Below, one piece after another: positions 1 to 7,231 of a stretch of DNA of 64,000 nucleotides. A program made the translations under genes and the position numbers. The DNA comes from Tatumella morbirosei. Its GTDB lineage: Bacteria > Pseudomonadota > Gammaproteobacteria > Enterobacterales > Enterobacteriaceae. Numbering within the stretch: position 1 is the stretch's first letter; every line of letters starts with the position of its first letter. The stretch spans positions 682,001 through 746,000 of the forward strand of contig NZ_JPKR02000003.1 in NCBI RefSeq assembly GCF_000757425.2. The letters are read 5' to 3'. Below the pieces are notes generated by a model. It saw only the letters and a program-made list of their open reading frames with translations. It was not told the origin of the DNA and did not search any database.

Positions 1-253
1 GAGCCTCTTGGTTATCAATTCGTAGTGCTAAGTGATGGAGTCCGACATTCATTTTGCGAGCAAAGTTAACCGGCGCTGTGGTTTGTGTTTTCCAGAGCGT
101 AATCATCAGTGAATCATCTTTTACAAAGATGGCAGGATAATCATCACGTCGTTTGACTTCTTTCCATCCTAACAATTTAGTAAAGAACTCAGCACTCTCT
201 TCAAGGTTACTGACAGTTAAACCAATATGGTGTGCGCCTGAAGTGACTGACAT
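1..253 (-). CDS. VOC (glyoxalase/bleomycin-resistance fold) protein, C-terminus outside window
   Basis: The ATG lies at 253 on the minus strand and the frame stays open to the window edge, so only about 84 N-terminal residues are visible. They begin MSVTSGAHHIGLTVSNLEES, followed by a FFTKLLGW segment and later HHLALRIDN. That is the beta-alpha-beta-beta-beta half-module of the vicinal oxygen chelate superfamily, with metal-binding His near residue 9. Such proteins include glyoxalases, extradiol dioxygenases and drug-binding proteins; the substrate cannot be read from this fragment. It lies just downstream of an ABM monooxygenase and a SnoaL-like gene on the same strand, so it may end that small operon. 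Confidence 0.8.
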   Translation of the reverse strand, partial: MSVTSGAHHIGLTVSNLEESAEFFTKLLGWKEVKRRDDYPAIFVKDDSLMITLWKTQTTAPVNFARKMNVGLHHLALRIDNQEA

Positions 254-380
254 TGTTAAGATCCCCACGGGTTAAGTGTTTTATTCAGGGTGTGGTCAGT
301 CAGATATATGACTGACCTGATATCTGCTATCTTAGCCTGAAAAACGGCAATGATTCTTCTGAAAGCTTCTGCAAAACCCG

Positions 381-764
381 TCAGGACGCGACTTTGCCGC
401 GCGGATCATCAATATGCTGTTTGGCCACATCATAACGAATCCCTTCGCGATGCAGAATACGTACGTTTTTCACCACGGTGGCCAGCGCTTTTAGAAAGGT
501 TTCCGAATGCTCATGACGTTCATAGGCTTCAATATTCGCCCACCCTTCGGACAGATGAAATGCATCCGGATTCACCAGGTCCTGAGAAAAGGCATAAAAT
601 ACACAGCCCGGTAATTGCTGAGCCGCCTGCATTTCCGGTTTAACCGCATCAATAAAGGTTTGCCGGTCTTCAGGGTGCACACGGTAGTAGGCACTGACGA
701 TGATTTCGGTCGGCAGGGTTTTATCGTGATCACCCGCGGTACTAATTTTAGGGCTAAGGCTCAT
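381..764 (-). CDS. Antibiotic biosynthesis monooxygenase (ABM)-domain protein, putative quinol monooxygenase type
   Basis: This is a 127-residue protein. The segment EIIVSAYYRVHPEDRQTFIDAV, then GCVFYAFSQDLVNPDAFHLSEGW and HEHSETFLKAL, is the ferredoxin-like ABM fold, which usually runs 95-115 residues. Family members such as YgiN oxidise quinols or act on aromatic polyketides without a cofactor; the substrate here is unknown. GGAG lies 7 nt before the ATG. It sits 62 nt after a SnoaL-like gene on the same strand, and a divergent LysR regulator is two genes upstream. The last 15 residues are charged and probably disordered. The domain call is firm; the function is inference. Confidence 0.8.
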   Translation of the reverse strand: MSLSPKISTAGDHDKTLPTEIIVSAYYRVHPEDRQTFIDAVKPEMQAAQQLPGCVFYAFSQDLVNPDAFHLSEGWANIEAYERHEHSETFLKALATVVKNVRILHREGIRYDVAKQHIDDPRGKVAS

Positions 765-826
765 TATTTTCTCCGTAAGTCTACTATTGAATTGAGTAAC
801 GCCTTGCAGACAGGCTCAGCTCAGGA

Positions 827-1222
827 TTATTCGCCGTGGAAAGCACGCCACGCTGCAAGCGTATCCAGTGATTCACGCAACAAAACTATCTTCCCGTCTT
901 CCGCGACCAGCCTTCCGGCATAGGTCTGCTTGTATATCCGTCCGGTTCCTTCGACAGGAGCTTCCACGCTATATTCGGCAAAAGCCTGGGTCGGTGTTTC
1001 AATAAAGAACCGGATATTACGGAAACGAAACTCAGGAACTTTACTTAGCAGCCCGCCAATAAAGCTTTCGATAGCTGCCGGTCCCTGAACCCTGTGTTGC
1101 TGGCCCAGAGTCTGCAGATACGGTAATTCCAGAGCACCCTCAGCGGCAAAAAGTGCAGCAGCGGCTTTTGGGTCCCGGATACTGTCCAGATAGTTTTGCA
1201 GTAGCTGTACGGCTGTTTTCAT
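827..1222 (-). CDS. SnoaL/NTF2-like polyketide-cyclase-fold protein
   Basis: I place the start at 1222 because AGAAGG lies 9 nt upstream and the resulting 131-residue protein begins exactly at the fold (MKTAVQLLQNYLDSIRDPK). A longer frame to 1360 would add 46 residues unlike the family. The pattern of an N-terminal helix, LFAAEGALELPYL, AAIESFIGGLLSKVP and a sheet ending in VLLRESLDTLAAWRAF is typical of SnoaL_2 / nuclear transport factor 2-like proteins, a cone-shaped pocket used by isomerases, cyclases and dehydratases. It may be co-transcribed with the ABM gene downstream. No catalytic assignment is possible. Confidence 0.78.
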   Translation of the reverse strand: MKTAVQLLQNYLDSIRDPKAAAALFAAEGALELPYLQTLGQQHRVQGPAAIESFIGGLLSKVPEFRFRNIRFFIETPTQAFAEYSVEAPVEGTGRIYKQTYAGRLVAEDGKIVLLRESLDTLAAWRAFHGE

Positions 1223-1369
1223 GAGTGATGCCCTTCTGTTTTGAAGCCGGCTGTCTGCGGCATAAGACAACAATAAAGGAACCCTGAAAACCACAAAATA
1301 GAAAATAAAGAAAGACATCATTGCAAAAATGAAATGGTTACAGTGTCCGGTAAATGACACTGTCTTAGC

Positions 1370-2278
1370 TTAACCCCACTCAGGATCACTCAGGTGCTTA
1401 ACAAAGAAATCTGACAACACTTTCACTTTGAGCGGACGACTGCGGGCTGTCGGGGTCACAAAATAGAGCCCGCCCTGAGTCATTGACCATTCATCCAGCA
1501 GATGGATTAACTGACCCGTTTTCAGATACTCAGCCGCCATAAAGTCCGGCAATTCGGCAATCCCCTGCCCGTCCAGCAGTGGTGGCAGTAATGCATCTGA
1601 ATTTGTCACCCGCAACGGGCCATTGGGTACGACATCTTCCTGAGCACCCGAAGGATGAGTGAAACGCCACACCTGGCTGCGGGCACGATAAGCATAGCTA
1701 AAACATGTTCTGGCCGACAGTTCACGCGGGTGCTGAGGCACTCCCTCGCGCGTAAGGTAGTCCGGAGAAGCCAACAGGTACTGTGTCACGTTACAGATCT
1801 TACGCGCTACCAGCGAAGAATCCGGCAATGCCGCGATTCGCAATGCCGCGTCAAAACCATCAGCGATTAAATCCACGGAGGCATCAGACAGATGAAGATC
1901 GACGCTCAGCTCGGGGAACTGATCCAGTAGTTTCGGTAACAGTGGTGCAACCCAGCGCAGACCAAATGACATAGGCACCGCCAAACGAATCTGACCGCGT
2001 GGTTGCACCGAAAGTTCATGGGCTTCACTTTCAACCTCTTCTGCCTGACGATATATCTCCGAGGCTTTTGCCGCCATGCTTTGACCAAACTCTGTCAGTG
2101 ACAACTGCCGCGAGGTGCGGTTAAACAGGCGCCCGCCTAACCGTTCCTCAAGTCTGGCTACAGCACGTGATACGGTGGGTACCGACACCCCCATCACTCT
2201 GGCCGCCGCAGCGAATGACCCTTCTTCGGCGACTTTGGCAAACATCGCGAGTCCTTCAAAATCCGGGAATTTATTCAT
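1370..2278 (-). CDS. LysR-family transcriptional regulator
   Basis: This is a 302-residue LTTR. The winged helix-turn-helix occupies residues about 8-65 (FAAAARVMGVSVPTVSRAVARLEERLGG in pieces), followed by a substrate-binding domain with IRLAVPMSFGLRWVAPLLPKLL. It is closest in style to the DsdC/YafC/AaeR-like group that controls small detoxification genes. It is transcribed away from the secreted VOC/SnoaL pair at 2417-3439, with a 138-bp gap carrying TTTCAAA repeats, so it is the likely regulator of that pair and possibly of the operon behind it. No clear Shine-Dalgarno precedes the ATG, so the start is moderately sure. The inducer is unknown. Confidence 0.88.
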   Translation of the reverse strand: MNKFPDFEGLAMFAKVAEEGSFAAAARVMGVSVPTVSRAVARLEERLGGRLFNRTSRQLSLTEFGQSMAAKASEIYRQAEEVESEAHELSVQPRGQIRLAVPMSFGLRWVAPLLPKLLDQFPELSVDLHLSDASVDLIADGFDAALRIAALPDSSLVARKICNVTQYLLASPDYLTREGVPQHPRELSARTCFSYAYRARSQVWRFTHPSGAQEDVVPNGPLRVTNSDALLPPLLDGQGIAELPDFMAAEYLKTGQLIHLLDEWSMTQGGLYFVTPTARSRPLKVKVLSDFFVKHLSDPEWG

Positions 2279-2321
2279 TTCAAATCTGCAATGATGAGTT
2301 TCAAATCATTCTATTTTGAAA
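2278..2321. promoter_or_regulatory. TTTCAAA/TTTGAAA repeats in the LysR-VOC divergent region
   Basis: TTTCAAA occurs at 2278-2284 and again at 2299-2305, exactly 21 bp apart (two helical turns). The second copy faces TTTGAAA at 2315-2321, a 7-bp inverted repeat with a 9-bp spacer. Half-sites on one DNA face beside a divergent LysR gene are the usual LTTR operator layout. The repeats are seen; LysR binding is inference. Confidence 0.5.
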
Positions 2322-2416
2322 TTAGCTCCCCGTCGATATGCTGATTAAACCAAACGATACCGACGGTCAGCAACAAAGATTCGTCGGGTGAATCATTTAT
2401 CTGAAGGATAATTAAC

Positions 2417-2971
2417 ATGAGCCACCAGAAAATCACTTCATTGTTGTTCGCTTCCTCACTGGTATTGGGTGCTGCCAGTTTTTCAGTCCCGGCAATCAGC
2501 GCCGCACAGACACCACTGGTGACCGTTGCCGGTTTAGATCATGTCGGAATTAACGTTCCTGACCTGAACCAGGCTATCAGCTTTTTCCGGACCACCTTTG
2601 GCGCCACACTGGAATCCAACATAGCGCCTGGGGCCATTCCGGCCGCCTGGAAAACCGCCTATAACTGGCATCAGTCCAGCGAACTTAAGCATTTTGCCAT
2701 GGTGCGCTTACCGAATGGTACCGGCGTAGAACTGTTTCAGTACAGCGGAAAACAGATTGATCATCATCGCCCACACCAGGACGACGATGCCGAAACCCAT
2801 ATTGCCCTGAAGACCAGCGACGTGATGGCAGGATACCAGGCGTTGAAAAAAGCCGGTCTGAAAATACTGAGTGAACCGGTCACCAATGCCGATGGCACCC
2901 AGTGGTTTTACTTTCTGACTCCCTGGGGTTCTCAGATTGAACTAACCGGTAAAGAAAAAACTGCCGGCTAA
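2417..2971 (+). CDS. Exported VOC-family protein
   Basis: This is a 184-residue protein with an N-terminal signal peptide (residues 1 to about 30, hydrophobic LLFASSLVLGAASFSV, cleavage near ISAAQ), which is unusual because most VOC enzymes are cytoplasmic. The mature part opens with VAGLDHVGINVPDLNQAISFF and has HFAMVRLPNGTGVELFQY and THIALKTSDV before ending in WFYFLTPWGSQIELTGK. These supply the His/Glu positions typical of a single-module VOC metalloenzyme. AAGGAT lies 7 nt before the ATG. It forms an operon with the exported SnoaL-like gene 12 nt downstream and is divergent from a LysR gene. Substrate unknown; a periplasmic lyase or binding protein is possible. Confidence 0.82.
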   Translation: MSHQKITSLLFASSLVLGAASFSVPAISAAQTPLVTVAGLDHVGINVPDLNQAISFFRTTFGATLESNIAPGAIPAAWKTAYNWHQSSELKHFAMVRLPNGTGVELFQYSGKQIDHHRPHQDDDAETHIALKTSDVMAGYQALKKAGLKILSEPVTNADGTQWFYFLTPWGSQIELTGKEKTAG

Positions 2972-2983
2972 GAGGATAAACGG

Positions 2984-3439
2984 ATGAAGAAAATATTCAG
3001 CACTATGTTACTGGCCACCGGTCTGCTAACCGGTGCCCATAATGTCTTTGCGAAGGAGATCAACATGAATATAGAAGCAACTCAGACCGAACCTGCGGGA
3101 TTACAGCAACTGATTGACCGTCATTTTGCCCTCTGGAATGATCCCCATCCCGCTGAACGAGCGGCAAAATTTCCAACGGTCTATACAGCGGACTTTTTTG
3201 TTGCCGACGAGAATGGTCTTAATCAGGGTATGGAACAGGTCAATGCGGCGATTGGTAAAGTACAATCCCTGCACAGCGGCTTTATTTTCACTCCTGCTCC
3301 GGTACAGTGGAATCATGGCATTGCTCGTGTCAGTTGGGGATACGGCCCCGTAAATAACCCTTTTCTGGTACGTGGTGAAGATATTTTTACCGTCAGTCAC
3401 AACAGGTTATCCAGTGCCCGGGTTTTCCTGCAGAAATAA
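2984..3439 (+). CDS. Exported SnoaL/NTF2-like protein with an internal start signal
   Basis: From the ATG at 2984 (GAGGA 7 nt upstream) the product has 151 residues, with a signal peptide of about 24 residues (MKKIFSTMLLATGLLTGAHN then VFA, cleaved before KE). The remainder (LIDRHFALWNDPHPAERAAKFPTVYTADFFV and later ARVSWGYGPVNNPFLVRGEDIFTV, in pieces) is an NTF2-like fold. Right after the predicted cleavage site a strong AAGGAG at 3054-3059 precedes an in-frame ATG at 3065, giving a 124-residue leaderless form. Both forms may be made. It follows the exported VOC gene and probably acts with it. Confidence 0.78.
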   Translation: MKKIFSTMLLATGLLTGAHNVFAKEINMNIEATQTEPAGLQQLIDRHFALWNDPHPAERAAKFPTVYTADFFVADENGLNQGMEQVNAAIGKVQSLHSGFIFTPAPVQWNHGIARVSWGYGPVNNPFLVRGEDIFTVSHNRLSSARVFLQK

Positions 3440-3556
3440 CATGACAGCCGGTATTCACGATTCAAATGCTGGTGGTGAAACCGGTGGTCTCTGCAATAAG
3501 TCGTGTTGATAGTTGTTTCAGAAAATTTTTGACACTCTGTTTCTGCGAAAAATAAT

Positions 3557-4246
3557 TCAGAGCTTACCGCGTATTTTTCTCGACAGAGTACGCAGGTTAT
3601 TTCTAATTTTCAGCAGATAATAATAGAAATTTTTCCGGGTCACCTGAACCTGATATTTATTCTCCAGAAGCAGCATGTCGTTAGCTTTACACAACGACAG
3701 GCTGCCTTTAAATGACAAATCAATCACTTTCAACCGCCCGTCATCACATATAATAAAGTTTCCGGCATGAATATCATTGGAAGATAATCCACCGCGATGA
3801 AGAGCCGAAATACATTCACTGACCCGTTCTATATTAGACTGATCAATTTCGCCAATCGACCCTCCATCAATGAATTCAAAAACTGCATAACTATCAATGC
3901 ATTGACGAAACCTTTTCTTTTCAGCAATAAAATAGATATTCGGGGTGTAATTCAATAACCACTCCCTTCCCTGATTCAGATAGTGCATCAGACGGAGATT
4001 GGCAGATCGGTAGATAAAATTCTGCAACCGCTTTTCCAGCCGGTGATCTACTTCCCGGTCACGCTTGATAATGAAGTACTTTGAAATATACCTGACCAGA
4101 TAAATATCACGCAGAGGATTGCCACTGGGAAATTTTTTAACTACAAATTGTTCGAAGTTATCACTGAAGATAAGATCGTTAAAAATTTCACCCTCCCGGG
4201 TGAAATAGACGTCATAGCCAAAAGATTTCGTTCTGTTTATCAGCAA
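3557..4246 (-). CDS. RfaY/WaaY-like lipopolysaccharide core kinase
   Basis: This protein of about 229 residues has a protein-kinase-like fold. LSSNDIHAGNFIICDDGRL followed by KVIDLS holds the catalytic Asp and the DLS (DFG-equivalent) motif of the RfaY/WaaY family, which phosphorylates heptose II of the LPS inner core in the cytoplasm. The C-terminus is basic (LRTLSRKIRGK), as in that family. The gene is clearly AT-richer than its neighbours and lies far from any other LPS gene, suggesting horizontal acquisition. The N-terminal start is uncertain: no ATG lies in frame near the expected position, and the TTG at 4246 lacks a Shine-Dalgarno. Another sugar kinase specificity is possible. Confidence 0.65.
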   Translation of the reverse strand: MLINRTKSFGYDVYFTREGEIFNDLIFSDNFEQFVVKKFPSGNPLRDIYLVRYISKYFIIKRDREVDHRLEKRLQNFIYRSANLRLMHYLNQGREWLLNYTPNIYFIAEKKRFRQCIDSYAVFEFIDGGSIGEIDQSNIERVSECISALHRGGLSSNDIHAGNFIICDDGRLKVIDLSFKGSLSLCKANDMLLLENKYQVQVTRKNFYYYLLKIRNNLRTLSRKIRGKL

Positions 4247-4440
4247 AGTGTAACCATTTATTATTCTTAATGTAAACTTAAGTAATTATATCTTTCGCCG
4301 GATCCAGGCCTTAACATTTATTGCTATTTGTCCGTCAAACCAGAAAGTGATAATCATCAATAGTTATAGTCACTTATAGTAATCACTTCGACCTAAAACA
4401 GATCCCGGTCAGTAGTTAACTCAACAGGGAGACTTCTGAA

Positions 4441-4566
4441 ATGACGATGACTGAGATTAAAAAGGTTAAGGATTTCGACACGATGGGCGGGCAACCAAAG
4501 ATTAGCCTGGGAGGCGTTGGCGAAAATCTGACTACCACGGCAAGGCCCTTCCCTGAGCAGACCTGA
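4441..4566 (+). CDS. Candidate 41-residue small protein
   Basis: ATG at 4441 follows AGGGAG by 10 nt and opens a 41-codon frame, MTMTEIKKVKDFDTMGGQPK then ISLGGVGENLTTTARPFPEQ and T. A second mini-frame (MKNKTRPLLVPIICRVKL, 4569-4625) starts 2 nt after its stop. I do not recognise either. The glycine-rich middle and polar ends do not suggest a membrane peptide. It could be a real small protein, a leader for yajD, or the remnant of a larger gene. Only codon-level plausibility and the ribosome-binding site support it. Confidence 0.35.
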   Translation: MTMTEIKKVKDFDTMGGQPKISLGGVGENLTTTARPFPEQT

Positions 4567-4666
4567 TCATGAAAAACAAAACCCGTCCCCTGCTCGTTCC
4601 CATTATCTGCCGGGTTAAGCTATAGTAGCGGCTTGTTCCACTTTATCTTGTTCACAGGTAGCAGCA

Positions 4667-5014
4667 ATGGCACTGATCCCCAAAAACTATGCACGGCTGG
4701 AAAGCGGTTATCGCGAGAAGGCACTCAAAATATACCCGTGGATATGCGGACGTTGCTCGCGGGAGTTTGTCTATTCAAACCTGCGTGAACTGACCGTTCA
4801 TCATATTGATCATGACCACACCAATAATCCCGAAGACGGCAGCAACTGGGAACTATTGTGTCTGTATTGTCATGATCATGAGCACTCAAAATATACGGAA
4901 GCCGATCAGTACGGCACCCGCGTTGTCGCCGGAGATGATGCCCAAAAAGATATCGGTGCGGCCACCTATAATCCATTTGCCGATTTGCAGGCGATGCTAA
5001 ATAAGAAGAAGTGA
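4667..5014 (+). CDS. yajD: YajD-family HNH nuclease
   Basis: This 115-residue protein is almost the same along its length as E. coli YajD as I remember it, starting MALIPKNYARLESGYREKAL. It has the zinc pair CGRC (about residues 25-28), the HNH-like core LTVHHIDHDHTNNPEDGSNW and the second zinc motif LCLYCHDHEHSKY, and ends in NPFADLQAMLNKKK. HNH proteins are metal-dependent nucleases; the biological role of YajD is unknown. It is a single gene followed by a stem-loop. Its conservation is one of the better indicators that the host is an enterobacterium. Confidence 0.95.
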   Translation: MALIPKNYARLESGYREKALKIYPWICGRCSREFVYSNLRELTVHHIDHDHTNNPEDGSNWELLCLYCHDHEHSKYTEADQYGTRVVAGDDAQKDIGAATYNPFADLQAMLNKKK

Positions 5015-5025
5015 GTCTGTGTCAG

Positions 5026-5053
5026 TCACAGGGCTGCGGTAAGTGCCCTGTGA
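5026..5053 (+). terminator. Stem-loop terminator after yajD
   Basis: TCACAGGGC at 5026-5034 pairs perfectly with GCCCTGTGA at 5045-5053, followed by TTTATCC, 11 nt after the yajD stop. Confidence 0.7.
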
Positions 5054-5111
5054 TTTATCCTGCTGATCACACTATTACTATGAATTCTGAAAAAACACAG
5101 ATCGGTACTAT

Positions 5112-5147
5112 TTTTGTCCGTACTGGATTTTTCCTGTACGGACAAAA
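5112..5147 (-). terminator. Stem-loop terminator downstream of the blc operon
   Basis: TTTTGTCCGTAC (5112-5123) and GTACGGACAAAA (5136-5147) form a perfect 12-bp stem 18 nt beyond the blcC stop. The stem ends in a run of T on either strand, so it may act bidirectionally. Confidence 0.75.
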
Positions 5148-5164
5148 TATTAACTGCTCAATCG

Positions 5165-5956
5165 TTAATCATAATATTCCGGAGCATGACGGAAAGATGG
5201 CCAGGCATCGGGATCGTGGCCGGTCACCACTTTAGCCCCGGTACGCTCGACCACACTATGCATCTTTTGCACCGAACGTACTGCTTCTACTGCCGAAGAC
5301 ATAAATCCAGGCAGGGCCTTTTCATCCCAGTGATCCATGGTGTAGGCAGCATCGATGGTCAGCAGCAACGGACCGCTGTTTGGCAATGTCACCAGTACCG
5401 ACTGGTGTCCGGGGGAATGGCCGGGAGTAAAGACCGTCTTCAGCGTACCGTCGCCGTAAATATCATAAAAATCATTATTTTCTCCGTTGAGAAACTCCCA
5501 CTTCAGGCCGGGACGGTCGAAATCATTACGGATATAGCCACCCGCGGCAAACCAGTCAGGAGTAAAGGCATACTCATATTCACGGCGCTGTACAATATGG
5601 GTGGCATTCGGGAACCGGCCCACCGCCCCGGTATGATCAAGATGCAAATGCGACTGCAATACATAACGAATCTCTTCCGGCCGGATACCCATTTTTTTAA
5701 GTTGCGCCACACATCCCTGATCTTCCCGCATGACCGGCCAGTAGACATCAGTGATGCCGCCCCAATAGCCTTTCGGATCAGTGGCTGTTTCCACCGCATT
5801 CCCGCCGTCTATCAGAGTGTGGCCCTGAGGATGAGTAAGCAGGAAAAACGGCACCGGTATTTCATAATCGGCGCCGTCGCCCTGATTCATTTTGATGTTG
5901 TGTACTTTGCATTTCAGCGAGCCGGTCTGAAACATATATAAGCGAATATCAGTCAT
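5165..5956 (-). CDS. blcC: BlcC/AttM-type lactonase (gamma-butyrolactone and acyl-homoserine lactone hydrolase)
   Basis: This 263-residue metallo-beta-lactamase-fold enzyme hydrolyses the lactone ring of gamma-butyrolactone to 4-hydroxybutyrate, and in characterised relatives also acyl-homoserine lactone signals. The dinuclear zinc motif HLHLDH is at residues 103-108 and a later GHDPDAW supplies another ligand. The start MTDIRLYMFQTGSLKCKVHN and VYWPVMREDQGCV are near-identical to Agrobacterium AttM/BlcC as I remember it, not to Bacillus AiiA. It is the last gene of a blcA-blcB-blcC operon, 47 nt after blcB, and the product feeds BlcB. It likely works in the cytoplasm. Whether AHLs or butyrolactone is the natural substrate here is open. 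Confidence 0.93.
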   Translation of the reverse strand: MTDIRLYMFQTGSLKCKVHNIKMNQGDGADYEIPVPFFLLTHPQGHTLIDGGNAVETATDPKGYWGGITDVYWPVMREDQGCVAQLKKMGIRPEEIRYVLQSHLHLDHTGAVGRFPNATHIVQRREYEYAFTPDWFAAGGYIRNDFDRPGLKWEFLNGENNDFYDIYGDGTLKTVFTPGHSPGHQSVLVTLPNSGPLLLTIDAAYTMDHWDEKALPGFMSSAVEAVRSVQKMHSVVERTGAKVVTGHDPDAWPSFRHAPEYYD

Positions 5957-6003
5957 GGTGAGATGTCCTTTGCTTGCAGTACCCAGGGTACAATGACGGC
6001 GGC

Positions 6004-7170
6004 TTAAAAAGCCTGCCGGTACAGGTCCAGCGCGTCAGCTTCACTAACCTCAACCGGGTTATTTATCAGCAAACGAGTCTGCTTCATTGCGTCAGAGGCC
6101 AGTAGCGGCAGGGTATCTTCCCTCACACCGACATCGCGTAAACGCCTTGGCGCACCGCTTTCATCCATAATGCGGATCATTTCGTCGATAAAGGCACCGC
6201 AGCGAGTCTGAATATCGCCACCGGCACCCACGTTCAGCACATCCGCCAGTTCAGCGTATAAAGGGGCCGCCTGTTTCGCGTTGTATCGGAGTACCGCGCC
6301 CAACATCAGGGCGTTCGATAGCCCATGGGGGATGTGATAATGTCCGCCCAGCGGATAGGCCAGCGCATGTACCGCCGCCACCGGAGAGTTGGAGAATGCC
6401 TGTCCGGCCAGGGTTGCCCCCAACAAAACAGCTTCGCGGGCTTTGCGGTTACTGCCATCACCACAGGCAATCACCAGTTGCGCTGAAATCAGACGTAAAG
6501 CTTCCCGCGCCAGAGCATCTGACAGCGGATTCTTTTTATGCTGGCTGGTATAAGCCTCGATGGCATGGACCATCGCATCAATCCCGGTTGCCGCAGTGTG
6601 GGTTGCAGGCAGCCCGACGGTGAGTTGCGCGTCCAGCAGCACAAAATCACAGTACAACTGGCGTGACACGACACCCATTTTGGTGGTCTCGCCGGTCGTA
6701 AGAATCGAAATATTAGTCACTTCGGAGCCTGTCCCGGCCGTGGTCGGGATTTGTACCAGCGGCAGACGTTGTCCCCGGACATTATCAATACCGTACAACC
6801 CACTCAGTTCCTGAGAGGAATTTGCCAGAATTGCCGTAATCTTTGCCACATCCAGCGAAGATCCCCCTCCCAGCCCAATCACCAGGCTGGTCTGATGATC
6901 TTTTGCCCGTTGAGCAGATTCAAGCACCAGCGCTTCCGGGGGATCGGCCACTACGCGGTCAAACACCGCCACTTCAAACCCGTGACTGCGCAGGCTCTGT
7001 TCTACCGGCTCCAGCAAACCCGCCTTCACCAGACCACCATCGGTGACAATCAGGACATTGCGTTCAGAAAAGCGACCGGCAAGAATTTCTCCCAAACGCC
7101 GCGCACCTTCCCATTCCACCAGAATGGAAGGTACCGTGGTAAATTCAAATGGCTTAATAAACTCTGACAT
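6004..7170 (-). CDS. blcB: Iron-containing alcohol dehydrogenase, 4-hydroxybutyrate dehydrogenase (BlcB/AttL type)
   Basis: The start at 7170 (MSEFIKPFEFTTVPSILVEW) has AAGGA 8 nt upstream and gives 388 residues; a longer frame would intrude into blcA. The nucleotide-binding GLGGGSSLDVAK is at about residues 90-101. The metal-site segments TGIDAMVHAIEAYTS and VHALAYPLGGHYHIPHGLSN mark a group III Fe-ADH. In the blc pathway it oxidises 4-hydroxybutyrate to succinate semialdehyde with NAD(P), between the lactonase and the semialdehyde dehydrogenase. The neighbouring genes support this specificity over maleylacetate reductase or other Fe-ADHs. Confidence 0.9.
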   Translation of the reverse strand: MSEFIKPFEFTTVPSILVEWEGARRLGEILAGRFSERNVLIVTDGGLVKAGLLEPVEQSLRSHGFEVAVFDRVVADPPEALVLESAQRAKDHQTSLVIGLGGGSSLDVAKITAILANSSQELSGLYGIDNVRGQRLPLVQIPTTAGTGSEVTNISILTTGETTKMGVVSRQLYCDFVLLDAQLTVGLPATHTAATGIDAMVHAIEAYTSQHKKNPLSDALAREALRLISAQLVIACGDGSNRKAREAVLLGATLAGQAFSNSPVAAVHALAYPLGGHYHIPHGLSNALMLGAVLRYNAKQAAPLYAELADVLNVGAGGDIQTRCGAFIDEMIRIMDESGAPRRLRDVGVREDTLPLLASDAMKQTRLLINNPVEVSEADALDLYRQAF

Positions 7171-7231
7171 AGTGGATTCCTTACTGACCGGCGATTGCCG
7201 CAATAAACGTTGCAGTGAAAAAAGTGTCTGC

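Noticed and set aside
4247-4440. Search for an upstream ATG for the RfaY-like kinase
   Set aside because: The in-frame extension carries no ATG or GTG before a stop; the only nearby ATG is in another frame and hits a stop after five codons.
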